Shown: positions 43,436-53,121, counted from the stretch's first letter. The stretch is 64,000 nucleotides of DNA from Changchengzhania lutea (GCF_006974145.1 NZ_CP039456.1:744001-808000); one strand, 5' to 3'. The notes: a model not told the origin generated them from the letters alone. Program-made: numbers and translations.

Positions 43436-44782
43436 ATGGTTTTAAAAGATGCTTCCATATTAGTTATAGATGACGACTTCGATGTGTTGACCGCACTACG
43501 ACTTTTATTAAAACCTCTAGTTAAGGAAGTCGTTATTGAAAAGAATCCGAGCAATATTAATTTTCAAATAGAGAATAATAAATTTGATATTATTATTCTG
43601 GACATGAACTTTAATGGTTTGGTTAATACTGGCAACGAAGGCATCTTTTGGCTGAATAAAATAAAAGACAAACAACCTGAAATAGCAGTTATTTTAATTA
43701 CGGCTTATGCGGATATTGATTTAGCCATTAGAGGCTTAAAAGAAGGTGCTTCAGATTTTTTAGTCAAACCTTGGAAAAATGAAAAAATAGTTGGCAGCAT
43801 TAAGTCTTTAATGGAGGCAAAGAAATCTGATACAAAGCGGAAGAAACCTATATTGTTAGAGCATTCTGAAATCATTGGGCAAAGTGATGCCATGAATGAC
43901 GTTTTTCTAAAACTTAAAAAAATTGCGCCTACAGATGCCAATGTGTTAATTCTAGGTGAAAACGGAACAGGTAAGGATTTAATAGCAAAAGCCCTTCACG
44001 AAAACTCAAACCGAAGTGATAAACCGTTTGTAAAAGTGGATGTTGGTTCTTTAACGGCGTCGCTTTTTGAGAGTGAATTATTTGGCTATAAAAAAGGTGC
44101 TTTTACCGATGCGCGAGAAGACCGAAAAGGGCGTTTTGAAGCTGCTCATGGCGGTACGCTTTTTTTAGATGAAATAGGCAATATTAGTTTGGGTCAGCAA
44201 GTGCGATTATTAACCGTTTTACAAAATAGACAGGTAACACCATTGGGCTCAAATGAATCCATTCCAATAGATATTCGCCTGATTTGTGCGACTAATATTG
44301 AACCCAAAGTATTAGCAGACGAAAAGAAATTTAGAAAAGATTTAATCTATAGAATTAATACGGTCGATATCATCATTCCTCCGTTAAGGGATCGCGACAA
44401 CGATGTCACTTTATTATCAAAACATTTTATTTCAGTTTATGCCGATAAGTATAACAAAAGTCCTTTTTCACTACATACTGGCTTTATTTCTAAACTTAAA
44501 AACCATCCGTTTCCGGGCAATGTTAGAGAACTTCAATATGTTTTGGAACGCGCTGTGATTATGACAGATGGACATATGCTAAAACCAGAAGATCTGGTGT
44601 TTTCGTCTATCGAGCGATCAACGCGTGTTAATAAAGCAACAACTACTAATTTAGACGACCTTGAGAAACAAGCTATTATCCATGTTTTAGAAAAGAACAA
44701 AGGCAATGTTTCCAAATCAGCCAAAGATTTGGGAATAACAAGAGCCGCTTTATATAGAAGATTAGAAAAATATGGACTATAA
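43436..44782 (+). CDS. NtrC-family sigma-54-dependent response regulator
   Basis: 448 aa. Receiver (about 5-120) with Asp-56 in IILDMNF; AAA+ domain with Walker A GENGTGKD (174-181), FESELFGYKKGAFTDA, and Walker B TLFLDEIG; C-terminal Fis-type helix-turn-helix (KNKGNVSKSAKDLGITRAAL). The sigma-54 contact loop, normally GAFTGA, reads GAFTDA (221-226). It is the phosphorylated activator for the divergent efflux operon, with likely sites at 43327-43364. It overlaps the kinase gene by 11 bp, so the two proteins are made together. Confidence 0.92.
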   Translation: MVLKDASILVIDDDFDVLTALRLLLKPLVKEVVIEKNPSNINFQIENNKFDIIILDMNFNGLVNTGNEGIFWLNKIKDKQPEIAVILITAYADIDLAIRGLKEGASDFLVKPWKNEKIVGSIKSLMEAKKSDTKRKKPILLEHSEIIGQSDAMNDVFLKLKKIAPTDANVLILGENGTGKDLIAKALHENSNRSDKPFVKVDVGSLTASLFESELFGYKKGAFTDAREDRKGRFEAAHGGTLFLDEIGNISLGQQVRLLTVLQNRQVTPLGSNESIPIDIRLICATNIEPKVLADEKKFRKDLIYRINTVDIIIPPLRDRDNDVTLLSKHFISVYADKYNKSPFSLHTGFISKLKNHPFPGNVRELQYVLERAVIMTDGHMLKPEDLVFSSIERSTRVNKATTTNLDDLEKQAIIHVLEKNKGNVSKSAKDLGITRAALYRRLEKYGL

Positions 44783-46115
44783 AAGTTACATTTTCCGATT
44801 ATTCTTTCGGATTATCCTTCTCACAGCTGCTTTAATAGGCTTGACTTACCTCATATATTTAAAGAAAACGGCATACGCTACCGTTCTCATTTTCTTCATA
44901 CTTTATCTGATTTTTAACACCTATAGCTTTGTAAAAAGACGTTTTGTAGCCATGGACGATTTTTTTGAGGCTGTGAAGTATCGTGATTTTTCCCGATGGT
45001 TTCCTGAGGACCGCGGTCCAAAAGACATTCGGTTTCTGTATACAGGGTTCAATGAAATAAACAGAACCATAAAAGAAATCAATTCCCAAAATGAAGCACA
45101 ATACGTCTATCTTCAGAAGATTTTAGAAATGGTAGATATTGGTATTATTTCGTATAATCTGGAAACAGGAGATGTCTTATGGTCAAACGATTCATTCTGT
45201 GAAACATTAGATGTGCCATCGTTTAAAAATGTGCGCTTTATAGAAAGTAGAAAACCAGAATTATATAACACCATTTTTGAAACCTACCATAGAGAACCAA
45301 ACTCTATTACTATTGCCTTGCAAAATGATAAGATTAAAGTGTTGATTTCAGATACGGTATTTCAAGTGGATGACGATGCGTTTAAACTTATTGTTGTTCA
45401 AAATATTGATGATACTCTAAACAAAAATGAATCGGAAGCCTGGAAAAAACTATTAAGTGTCATGACACATGAAATCATGAATTCTATTGCCCCCATTTCA
45501 TCCTTAGCAGAAACGCTTCAACGAAATGTAGAACTCGCATTGAATCATCCATCAGAAAATGAACTAGAATTGGAAGATCTTAATTATGGTATAAAAACGA
45601 TTAAAAACAGAAGCGAAGGCTTGTTAAAGTTTGCTAAGACCTATCGTAGTTTGAGTAAAGTCACACATTTAAATTTAAATAGAGTAAAGGTATCAGACTT
45701 GTTCAAGAATATTCAGTTATTGATGGAACCATCTATTAAAGCTAAAAATATTGCCGTTGACTTTAGCTTGAGTTCTAAAAAAATGGCATTGGATATTGAT
45801 GCGCACCTTGTAGAACAAGTTTTAATAAATTTGATTTTGAACGCTGTAGATGCTTGCATAAATCAACCGAATCCCCATATAAAAGTGATGGCCGAAAAAA
45901 TGCCAAATCGAGATATTGTCATCAAAGTTTATGATAATGGGTCTGGTATTCCTCAAGATATCATGGAAAATATTTTTGTGCCTTTTTTTACTAGTAAAGC
46001 TACCGGTAGTGGTATTGGCTTAAGTCTATGCAAACAAATCATGCTACTTCATAAAGGTAAGATTTTGGTAAATAGTATAGAAGGCGAAGGCTCTGTGTTT
46101 AGTCTGGTTTTCTAA
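44772..46115 (+). CDS. Sensor histidine kinase (NtrB-like)
   Basis: 447 aa. Two membrane helices (about 10-30 and 33-52), a HAMP/PAS-like region (about 110-215), a phosphorylation site with His in MTHEIMNSIAPISSLAETL, and an HATPase_c domain: N-box LNLILNAVDAC, DNGSGIP, FFTSKATGSGIGLSLCKQ. It partners the NtrC-type regulator whose gene overlaps its own start. It probably senses envelope stress or the efflux substrate; no ligand motif is visible. Confidence 0.92.
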   Translation: MDYKSYIFRLFFRIILLTAALIGLTYLIYLKKTAYATVLIFFILYLIFNTYSFVKRRFVAMDDFFEAVKYRDFSRWFPEDRGPKDIRFLYTGFNEINRTIKEINSQNEAQYVYLQKILEMVDIGIISYNLETGDVLWSNDSFCETLDVPSFKNVRFIESRKPELYNTIFETYHREPNSITIALQNDKIKVLISDTVFQVDDDAFKLIVVQNIDDTLNKNESEAWKKLLSVMTHEIMNSIAPISSLAETLQRNVELALNHPSENELELEDLNYGIKTIKNRSEGLLKFAKTYRSLSKVTHLNLNRVKVSDLFKNIQLLMEPSIKAKNIAVDFSLSSKKMALDIDAHLVEQVLINLILNAVDACINQPNPHIKVMAEKMPNRDIVIKVYDNGSGIPQDIMENIFVPFFTSKATGSGIGLSLCKQIMLLHKGKILVNSIEGEGSVFSLVF

Positions 46116-46206
46116 ATTTTTTCAATAGTCTTTCATTGTAAACCTCTATTAATTCTTCTTTTTAAATCTATATCTATTCATTATCTTTAGTCAAAAATTT
46201 AAATAA

Positions 46207-49200
46207 ATGACTAACTTCAAAAAACTCTACACTACTCTTTTTCTTTTTTTTCTTATCATTTCCATTAACGCTCAAAAAGAAGCTGACACGAAAGTGGATT
46301 CTACGCTTTCTGGTTTAAAATTTAGAAGTATTGGTCCTGCATTTATGTCGGGCAGGATTGCGGACATCGCGATTGATCCAAACAATGAAAACACCTGGTA
46401 TGTTGCCGTAGGTTCTGGAGGCGTTTGGAAAACAATTAATGCCGGAACTACATGGACACCTTTAACAGATAGTCAACCCTTTTATTCTACAGGATGCTTA
46501 ACCTTGGACCCAAAGCATTCTAGCACCATTTGGTTAGGTACCGGCGAAAATGTTGGCGGCAGACATGTTGGTATAGGCCATGGCATTTACCTAAGTCAAG
46601 ATGGCGGTAAAACATGGAAAAATAAGGGCTTAAAACAATCAGAACATATTTCAAAAATTATAGTAAATCCAAAAAATTCCAATGAAATATGGGTGGCCGT
46701 CCAAGGGCCTCTATGGAGTTCTGGTGGCGAACGTGGTTTGTACAAAACGGTAGATGGTGGTGACACTTGGAATCTGGTTTTAAAGAGTAACGAGTGGACC
46801 GGTGTTACCGATATTATTATGGATCCCAGAAATGAAAATATTCTATACGCAGCAACATGGCAACGGCACAGAACTGTAGCCGCCTATGTTGGAGGTGGCG
46901 AAGGCACTGCTATCCATAAAAGTACAGATGGTGGTGAGACATGGAATCCACTTAAAAACGGGTTGCCCACTTCTGAAATGGGGAAAATCGGGCTTGCCAT
47001 TTCGCCCATAAACCCAGATGTTTTATATGCTGCTATTGAACTCGATAGAAAAAAAGGTGCCGTCTATCGCTCCGAAAATCAAGGTGGAAGTTGGACGAAA
47101 ATGTCTGATGCTGTTTCAGGCGGAACGGGACCTCATTACTATCAAGAACTGGTGGCATCACCACATGAATTTGATAAAATTTATCTTATGAATGTCAGGG
47201 TTTTGGTTTCTGAAGATGGCGGTAAAAACTTCTATACGATGAAGGAATCAAATAAACACTCCGATAATCACTCCATGACCTTTAAACCAAACGATCCAAA
47301 TTATTTATTAGTTGGTACCGATGGTGGAATTTATGAATCGTTCGATAATACGGAGACATGGAAATTTGTAAATAATCTACCAATCACCCAGTTTTATAAA
47401 TTAGCAGTGGACGATGCGAAGCCTTTTTATAATGTTTATGGAGGCACCCAAGATAATAATTCTCAAGGTGGCCCTTCGCGTACACTTAAAACCAATGGCA
47501 TTTCCAATTCCGATTGGTTTGTACTCTTGGGCGGTGACGGGCACCAACCTGCCACCGAACCTGGAAACCCTAATATTGTATATGCACAATCGCAACAAGG
47601 TAATCTACATCGCGTGGACCGAACAACCGGTGAAGCTGTTTATATCAAACCACAGTCTGGTATCGACGAGCCTTATGAGCGCTTTAATTGGGACTCCCCT
47701 ATTATTGTTAGTCATCATGACCCAAAACGAATTTATTTTGGATCGCAGCGGGTATGGAAATCAGATAATCGTGGCGATAGCTGGACACCAATTTCAAAAG
47801 ATTTAACCAAAAACCAAGAGCGCTTAACACTGCCCGTTATGGGTAAACAAAAAAGTTGGGATGCTGCTTGGGATGTTTATGCCATGTCTACTTACAACAC
47901 CATCACCTCCCTTTCTGAGTCACCCAAAAATAGTGATATTATATATGCTGGCACTGATGACGGTGTTATTCAATACACCAAAAATGGTGGAACTTCATGG
48001 ACATCTTTGAATGTTAACAATCTACCTGGTGTGCCTTCAACGGCATTTGTAAATGATATAAAAGCTGATTTTCACGATGCTAACAATGTTTATGTCGCCT
48101 TAGATAACCATAAGTTTGGAGATTATAAACCTTATCTTTTAAAGAGTGAAAATGGTGGAAAATCATGGATATCCATTACAAACGGAATTCCAGATAACAC
48201 CTTGATTTGGCGTCTGGTGCAAGATCATATCAATCCTAATTTATTATTTCTGGGCACCGAATATGGCATTTATGTTTCACTCAATCAAGGTGAAAAATGG
48301 ATAAAATTTTCTGATGGGTTACCTACAATTCCTTTTAGGGATTTAGCCATTCAAAAACGTGAAACCGATTTGGTGGGTGCATCATTTGGGCGCGGATTTT
48401 ATATTTTAGATGATTATAGTCCTTTAAGAGCCATGAGTAGTGACGGATTCTCAAAAGCGAATTTATTTAAGCCTAGAAAAGCATTACAATATGTACCCAT
48501 TAGAGGCGGAACATCTAGTCAAGGCGCAAGTTATTTCCTTGCTAAAAACCCAGAATACGGTGCTTTGTTCACCTATTATCTTCCAGAAAATTTTGAAACC
48601 CAAAAAGCAAAACGACAAAATAAAGAGAAGCTTTTAAAGAAGGATAATAAAAATATTCCTTTTCCAGGCTGGAATGCTTTGGATGAAGAAAAAAACGAAA
48701 GTGATGCTTCCATAATTTTAGTGATAAGAGACCGTAATGATAAATTTGTGACACGAATAACTGGTGATTATAAAAAAGGATTTAACCGCGTGTCCTGGAA
48801 TTTAAGAAAACCGTTTGTTGCCTCATTAAACATGGATAAAATCGACGAACCTAATACCAATTACTACAATTTGTTTGTAGATGATGGTACTTATAATGTG
48901 TCTATGTATTCAAAAATTGATGGTGAAATAAAACCATTGGGAGAAAAGCAAACCTTTGTAGTGGAGCGTATTAGTCAAAGTAGTCTTGATAACCCAATGA
49001 ACAGTAATCTCGAAGCCTATACTTCAGACTTGAAAGTTTTCAAACAAAGCATGGCGATCTCTGTAAATATGTTTAATAAGGCATCAGAAAAGTTAAAGGC
49101 ATTAGAGAAGGCCTTACCATATGCCGAAGAAAATCCGGGAGCCTTGGGTGGAGAAATTGCTTCCTTAATTAAAACCATGAACTCCATTAATCAATCCCTC

Positions 49201-49446
49201 CATGGAAATGCTTCTAAAAAAGAAGTAGGAGAAAAAGACTTGCCTTCTATAATGCAGCGTTTATATGTAGCGCAAAGTAGTTTAAGAGGTAGTTATGGTC
49301 CCACTGAAATGCATATGGAAAGTCTAAAAATGGTGAAGGCGATGTTCTACAGAATCAAACCAAAAATAGATACCTTTGCGAACGATGATATTCCAAACAT
49401 GGAAGCAAAACTTTATAAAGCTGGCGTCCCTCCCATTTTGGATTAA
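46207..49446 (+). CDS. Sortilin/VPS10-like secreted protein with BNR repeats
   Basis: 1079 aa. Signal peptide (1-22, ending ISINAQKE), then two large propeller-like regions with repeated Asp-box motifs of the S-x-D-G-G-x-T-W type (SQDGGKTW, TVDGGDTW, STDGGETW, SDNRGDSW, TKNGGTSW, SENGGKSW). After about residue 760 comes a mixed C-terminal part of about 300 residues without an obvious motif. Close in build to the long sortilin/BNR proteins of Bacteroidota; exo-sialidase or peptidase-helper roles have been proposed for relatives, but the active residues are not evident. Followed by a strong terminator. Confidence 0.88.
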   Translation: MTNFKKLYTTLFLFFLIISINAQKEADTKVDSTLSGLKFRSIGPAFMSGRIADIAIDPNNENTWYVAVGSGGVWKTINAGTTWTPLTDSQPFYSTGCLTLDPKHSSTIWLGTGENVGGRHVGIGHGIYLSQDGGKTWKNKGLKQSEHISKIIVNPKNSNEIWVAVQGPLWSSGGERGLYKTVDGGDTWNLVLKSNEWTGVTDIIMDPRNENILYAATWQRHRTVAAYVGGGEGTAIHKSTDGGETWNPLKNGLPTSEMGKIGLAISPINPDVLYAAIELDRKKGAVYRSENQGGSWTKMSDAVSGGTGPHYYQELVASPHEFDKIYLMNVRVLVSEDGGKNFYTMKESNKHSDNHSMTFKPNDPNYLLVGTDGGIYESFDNTETWKFVNNLPITQFYKLAVDDAKPFYNVYGGTQDNNSQGGPSRTLKTNGISNSDWFVLLGGDGHQPATEPGNPNIVYAQSQQGNLHRVDRTTGEAVYIKPQSGIDEPYERFNWDSPIIVSHHDPKRIYFGSQRVWKSDNRGDSWTPISKDLTKNQERLTLPVMGKQKSWDAAWDVYAMSTYNTITSLSESPKNSDIIYAGTDDGVIQYTKNGGTSWTSLNVNNLPGVPSTAFVNDIKADFHDANNVYVALDNHKFGDYKPYLLKSENGGKSWISITNGIPDNTLIWRLVQDHINPNLLFLGTEYGIYVSLNQGEKWIKFSDGLPTIPFRDLAIQKRETDLVGASFGRGFYILDDYSPLRAMSSDGFSKANLFKPRKALQYVPIRGGTSSQGASYFLAKNPEYGALFTYYLPENFETQKAKRQNKEKLLKKDNKNIPFPGWNALDEEKNESDASIILVIRDRNDKFVTRITGDYKKGFNRVSWNLRKPFVASLNMDKIDEPNTNYYNLFVDDGTYNVSMYSKIDGEIKPLGEKQTFVVERISQSSLDNPMNSNLEAYTSDLKVFKQSMAISVNMFNKASEKLKALEKALPYAEENPGALGGEIASLIKTMNSINQSLHGNASKKEVGEKDLPSIMQRLYVAQSSLRGSYGPTEMHMESLKMVKAMFYRIKPKIDTFANDDIPNMEAKLYKAGVPPILD

Positions 49447-49460
49447 AAATAAAATATTAA

Positions 49461-49491
49461 AAAAGCCCTGTGAAAATTTCCACAGGGCTTT
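49461..49491. terminator. Bidirectional terminator
   Basis: An 11-bp perfect stem AAAGCCCTGTG / CACAGGGCTTT (49462-49472 with 49481-49491), A-run before and T-run after, between convergent genes. Confidence 0.92.
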
Positions 49492-49517
49492 AATTTTTTT
49501 GTTGCTTGAGATATGGC

Positions 49518-50054
49518 CTATTCCATGTCACCTTCTGCATGCATTGGCTCTGAACTCATAAGGTGTTGCATTAATCCACCAAAATCTGCATACATTTGAC
49601 TGTAACGAATTTTTCCTTCTTCATCAAAATCAAAGGACTGGTAGGTTTTAATAACACCTGATTTAGCTTCAGTAGAATCTGTTGCTGGAAGCGTAACTTC
49701 CCAATCGCTATAATGTCTTACCGAGCCATCAGCCATCTTAGTGTCTGCATTCACTCCTGGCAATAATACAGGCTCATTAAGCATTTTAAAGTCGAACATT
49801 TGCATGGTCATTTTATCATTTTCAATGACTTCATTTAACGTTAAGCTGTCTTTTTCGGCTCCAAAAGCAGTTTCGACCGCTACAAAATCTGAAGCATAAT
49901 TTGAATAGTCTGGTGTTTCATTTACCCAGTTTTCCAATTCATTTAAAATAATTTGTGAGTTTTTTTCAAAAGTTTCTTGCGCTGAATTATCTGGCTTTTG
50001 TTCACAAGAAAAAACAATTAAAAGAATACATAAAATTGAATACATACTTTTCAT
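49518..50054 (-). CDS. Lipoprotein, SnoaL/NTF2-like
   Basis: 178 aa. Lipobox signal MKSMYSILCILLIVFSCEQK with Cys-17. The mature part (about 60-175) follows the alternating helix/strand plan of the SnoaL-like fold: a strand of the YSDWEVTLPATDS type, a tail ending IKTYQSFDFDEEGKIRYSQM, and short final strands. The fold is common for small-ligand-binding or enzyme-like pocket proteins; no catalytic residues could be identified. It stands alone. Confidence 0.72.
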   Translation of the reverse strand: MKSMYSILCILLIVFSCEQKPDNSAQETFEKNSQIILNELENWVNETPDYSNYASDFVAVETAFGAEKDSLTLNEVIENDKMTMQMFDFKMLNEPVLLPGVNADTKMADGSVRHYSDWEVTLPATDSTEAKSGVIKTYQSFDFDEEGKIRYSQMYADFGGLMQHLMSSEPMHAEGDME

Positions 50055-50190
50055 AGGTGTGGTTTGAATTTGTTAGTAAGGTCTAAAGTTAACAAATAAA
50101 ACTTAAATATTTGATTTTCAGACTGTTTATGTGAGTTTCGTGAAAAAGAGTATAAGTATAATATAATGAACCGTTTTAAACGATTAATAA

Positions 50191-50229
50191 AAAAACCTCA
50201 TGTAAATAAATAATTTACATGAGGTTTTT
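50191..50229 (-). terminator. Terminator of the 89-aa gene
   Basis: A 17-bp perfect stem (50191-50207 with 50213-50229), 5-nt loop, A-run and T-run at its ends. Confidence 0.92.
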
Positions 50230-50251
50230 AATGTTTATATATTAAGTAATT

Positions 50252-50521
50252 CTAGCCTACTTTTTGTTTCTTTTTCATTTTCTCTAGCAGCAATAACTCA
50301 TGCTGTATTTCTTCTTTTCGTTTATTGAATTTTCTAACCTTTTCGTCTCTTTCTTCTTGTTTTCTAATGGACTCTAGGCGTCTCGCTTCTTCTTCTAGCA
50401 ACTCATTTTTTCTAGCTCTATTTTGTTTAAGCTTTTCAAAAGCCACAGAAGCATAGGCATACCCATACATACTTAGGAATAAAAGCGCAATTAAACCGAG
50501 TATCACATAACCGTTTTCCAT
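50252..50521 (-). CDS. Small membrane protein with coiled coil
   Basis: 89 aa. One membrane helix (about 5-27, VILGLIALLFLSMYGYAYAS) followed by a charged coiled coil (about 28-85, e.g. NELLEEEARRLESIRKQEER). Function unknown. Strong terminator follows. Plausible scaffold or accessory protein; the gene is supported by good start context, size and terminator rather than by a family match. Confidence 0.7.
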   Translation of the reverse strand: MENGYVILGLIALLFLSMYGYAYASVAFEKLKQNRARKNELLEEEARRLESIRKQEERDEKVRKFNKRKEEIQHELLLLEKMKKKQKVG

Positions 50522-50664
50522 AGTGCTATTAAAATAAAAAATTAAAGGATTATTAAGTTTTGTTTATTAAAATTATTAATTCTCCATAAATATACAGAAA
50601 ATCTTAATGATCTAAAAAATAAAAAAGGTGAAGTACTTAAAAAGAAGTTGAACTAGTTAAAAAA

Positions 50665-50697
50665 CCTTCTAAGTAATCCCATTGATTACAAAGAAGG
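50665..50697. other. Stem-loop
   Basis: CCTTCT and GTAATC (50665-50678) pair with GATTAC and AGAAGG (50684-50697) across a 2+2-nt internal loop. Possibly a transcript end or part of a repeat. Confidence 0.6.
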
Positions 50698-50720
50698 CTT
50701 TTAGTGATTGTGTAAATGAA

Positions 50721-50762
50721 CTACCTCGCCACAAGGGTAAGAGGTATCATATAAGGATACCC
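50721..50762. repeat. Dispersed repeat with terminal hairpin
   Basis: CTACCTCGCCACAAGGGTAA followed by GAGG and a GGTATC/GATACC stem (50743-50761), then CTTTTTATTT. It resembles a flavobacterial intergenic repeat related in style (CCACAAGGGT) to the copies around trpE and trpB. Confidence 0.6.
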
Positions 50763-50825
50763 TTTTTATTTAAACGCAGGTGTCGGGGAATTAAACCTAA
50801 AAAATAATTTGGTTGGCTAATCACT

Positions 50826-50985
50826 GAACTCATCTTGACTTTTTATGTTTAACCGAAAATGAGATGAAATTTGTCCAGATTAGGCACTTTTTGAAAGACA
50901 TAGCATCGCTACGGATAAAAAAAGTAACGAATTATGGGCAGATTTCGGCCATTTTTTAGGAAATAGAAAAAGTCAAGATGAGTTC
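50826..50985. mobile_element. MITE-like element 1 (160 bp)
   Basis: Perfect 19-bp terminal inverted repeats GAACTCATCTTGACTTTTT (50826-50844) and its complement (50967-50985), with ACT on both outer flanks as a likely 3-bp target duplication. No coding capacity. The core CATAGCATCGCTACGGA ... TAACGA is shared in part with the element at 62707-62868. Confidence 0.7.
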
Positions 50986-51039
50986 ACTACAAAGCTATTA
51001 TGAAGTGCACTATTTTAAATAGAATTAGGGAAAAGAAAA

Positions 51040-51438
51040 TTATTGACTTGTAACTGGAAACCCTTCAGATTTCCAATTTAAAATACCGCCATCAAGGTTG
51101 ACGATTTTTTTGAAACCGACTTGCTGAAATTGTTCAATGCTATTGGCACTGCGCTTTCCTGAACGGCAATAGATAAGCACAGGTTGATCTTTATCTAATT
51201 TGTCAATCTCCTCAATGAATGAAGGTGCTAAAAAATCCATATTTATTGCAGCTTCAATATGTTCTTCCTGAAACTCTTCAAGTGTTCTCACATCTACTAA
51301 CTGAACGGTCTGCTTCTCTAGAAGTTGTTCAAAAGCCTCAGGTGCAATCGTTTCAACAACACTATTTTGTTTAGCTTGTTGACAATTAAGTAAGGTTAAA
51401 CTAAAGGTACATGCTATTAAAAATATAAATCTTTTCAT
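51040..51438 (-). CDS. Rhodanese-like lipoprotein
   Basis: 132 aa. Lipobox signal ending LTLLNCQQ (Cys near 19). A single rhodanese domain: VQLVDVRTLEEFQEEHIEAA, active-site loop YCRSGKRSAN with catalytic Cys, and ending NLDGGILNWKSEGFPV. It moves sulfane sulfur or acts as a redox/binding protein at the cell surface or periplasm. 9 bp after the cytoplasmic rhodanese gene. Confidence 0.88.
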   Translation of the reverse strand: MKRFIFLIACTFSLTLLNCQQAKQNSVVETIAPEAFEQLLEKQTVQLVDVRTLEEFQEEHIEAAINMDFLAPSFIEEIDKLDKDQPVLIYCRSGKRSANSIEQFQQVGFKKIVNLDGGILNWKSEGFPVTSQ

Positions 51439-51447
51439 TATAACTAT

Positions 51448-51792
51448 TTATTCTATATCAATTAAATCACCTTCCCATTTCAAAATGCCACCTTCTAAAT
51501 TATAAGCGTTTTCAAAACCAAGTTGTGCCATTATAGAGCATGCTTGTCCACTTCTTTTCCCAGACCTGCAGTATACATAATAGTTTTTACTTTTATCTAA
51601 GCTATGCAACTCATTAATAAATTCTTGGCCTTTATAAATATCTAAATGCACAGCGTTAGGTATAATGCCTTCTTGCACTTCATCATCTGTTCTAACATCT
51701 AATATCACAGCATTCTCATCATGTTCTAACTGTGTTACCCATTCTTCTTGCGTTAAGTCTTCCATTTTTGATATAATATCATTAGTTCGCAC
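51448..51792 (-). CDS. Rhodanese-like protein (cytoplasmic)
   Basis: 114 aa, no signal. Rhodanese domain with AVILDVRTDDEVQEGIIPNA, active loop YCRSGKRSGQ with catalytic Cys, and NLEGGILKWEGDLI. The lipoprotein rhodanese follows, giving an inside/outside pair. Transcribed leftward with the thiol-redox genes at 51874-53045. Confidence 0.88.
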   Translation of the reverse strand: MRTNDIISKMEDLTQEEWVTQLEHDENAVILDVRTDDEVQEGIIPNAVHLDIYKGQEFINELHSLDKSKNYYVYCRSGKRSGQACSIMAQLGFENAYNLEGGILKWEGDLIDIE

Positions 51793-51873
51793 AAAACTAA
51801 GACATCTATTTTAAAAAGATCACAAAAAAACGGAAGTATTACATCTCGTATTTATTTTTACTTAATTCTAAAA

Positions 51874-52494
51874 CTAGACTTTAATACTACAACCAATAGC
51901 TTTTGTTTCCGTTTCTTTTACTTCTTTTCCAGCTAGCAATGCATCTACGGCATTTTCAACATATCTTGTTTTAACAGCAGCAGCATCTTGGTAGTTATCA
52001 TCAATAGCACCTATATATTTCACAACATTACCATCCTTTGTTTTTTGTAAAACGAATATATGTGGCGTTTTAGTCGCCCCAAATTTAGGGTACACGTTTT
52101 GGCCTTCATCCATTAAATAAGGAAACGTAAAGCCTTTGCTTGTAGCGCGCGCTTTCATAGCATCCATATTATCCCCAGGTTTCACACTGGTATTGTTAGG
52201 CATAATGGCTATAACGGGATAGCCTTTTAAAGCATATTTTTTATCCAACTCAATAATTCTATCTTCATACTTCACAGCAAACGGACAAGTATTACAAGTA
52301 AAAGTTATAATAAACCCTTTTGCATCTTTATAATCTGATAAGGACACCATGTTACCATCAATATTCTTAAGAGAAAAATCATCAGCTACATCGCCTATTT
52401 TATAGCCATCACTTGTTGTATTACTGGTAATAGTAAAAGCGCTTAGGCCAATTACAATAGCAAAGCATGCTATCAGTTTAATGGGTGTTTTCAT
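51874..52494 (-). CDS. Exported redoxin (thioredoxin-like)
   Basis: 206 aa. Signal-like N-terminus (IKLIACFAIVIGLSAFTI), then an AhpC/TSA-type thioredoxin fold: VADDFSLKNIDGNMVSLSDY and an active site TCNTCPFAVKYEDRI (C-N-T-C) and a later cis-Pro region (KTPHIFVL). It acts in thiol redox chemistry outside the cytoplasm. It follows the TlpA-like gene by 5 bp, so the two are co-transcribed. Confidence 0.88.
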   Translation of the reverse strand: MKTPIKLIACFAIVIGLSAFTITSNTTSDGYKIGDVADDFSLKNIDGNMVSLSDYKDAKGFIITFTCNTCPFAVKYEDRIIELDKKYALKGYPVIAIMPNNTSVKPGDNMDAMKARATSKGFTFPYLMDEGQNVYPKFGATKTPHIFVLQKTKDGNVVKYIGAIDDNYQDAAAVKTRYVENAVDALLAGKEVKETETKAIGCSIKV

Positions 52495-52499
52495 AATTT

Positions 52500-53045
52500 C
52501 TAATTTATAAATTTATTGATTTCTTCTTCTAATCCACTATATGTAAATGATCGTTCATAAAATTCCTTAACATCATTTCTATATATTAATGTTGCAGGTA
52601 TTGATCCAGACCAGCCTTTATCCACTTTAGGAATCCACGAATTCATATCTACATCGTCTAAAGCGATCACTTTAGATTTTAGACCATTACGCTTTATAAA
52701 GGGTTTCAACTTTGAATCATATAAATGCGGAAAATCGAGGCTGACTAATAATACTTCCACATTTTTTGATGCATAGTGTTCATTTAATTTTTCAAAATAT
52801 GGCAACTCTTTAACACACGGGGCGCACCAAGTGGCCCAAAAATTAACAACATGAATTTTATCGTCATGATTGTTTAAAAATTCCTCAAGCCCAGCATAAT
52901 CATAAACTTCTAAAATTATAGCATCCGTAACTTCATGATTCTTTTTTGTTGATGTGCGTGTTTCCATGACAACATTTTCATTTTTCTTATTATCAGCACA
53001 ACTACAAATTATTAATATGGCAAAAAAAAGAGTTTTTAATTTCAT
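52500..53045 (-). CDS. TlpA-like thioredoxin lipoprotein
   Basis: 181 aa. Lipobox signal ending LIICSCADN. TlpA-type thioredoxin with FWATWCAPCVKELPYF (C-A-P-C active site) and cis-Pro in GSIPATLIY. It reduces disulfides in the periplasm, for example during cytochrome c or outer-membrane protein maturation. It leads the leftward operon with the redoxin; the trp leader region lies divergent, 125 bp away. Confidence 0.9.
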   Translation of the reverse strand: MKLKTLFFAILIICSCADNKKNENVVMETRTSTKKNHEVTDAIILEVYDYAGLEEFLNNHDDKIHVVNFWATWCAPCVKELPYFEKLNEHYASKNVEVLLVSLDFPHLYDSKLKPFIKRNGLKSKVIALDDVDMNSWIPKVDKGWSGSIPATLIYRNDVKEFYERSFTYSGLEEEINKFIN

Positions 53046-53121
53046 AAGTATAAATTTAATTAATACTTGATTCGTTTTACGCTAGTTTAACAAACATTTA
53101 TATAAAAAAGACATGAAAGTA

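Larger units (their letters stand above)
50522..51039. other. 518-bp repeat region between genes
   Basis: No gene. Holds a stem-loop (50665-50697), a repeat of the CTACCTCGCCACAAGGGTAA type (50721-50762) ending in a terminator-like hairpin, and a MITE-like element (50826-50985), listed separately. Confidence 0.7.

Noticed and set aside
47414-47806. 130-codon plus-strand frame inside the sortilin-like gene
   Set aside because: Out-of-frame shadow of the BNR-repeat gene.
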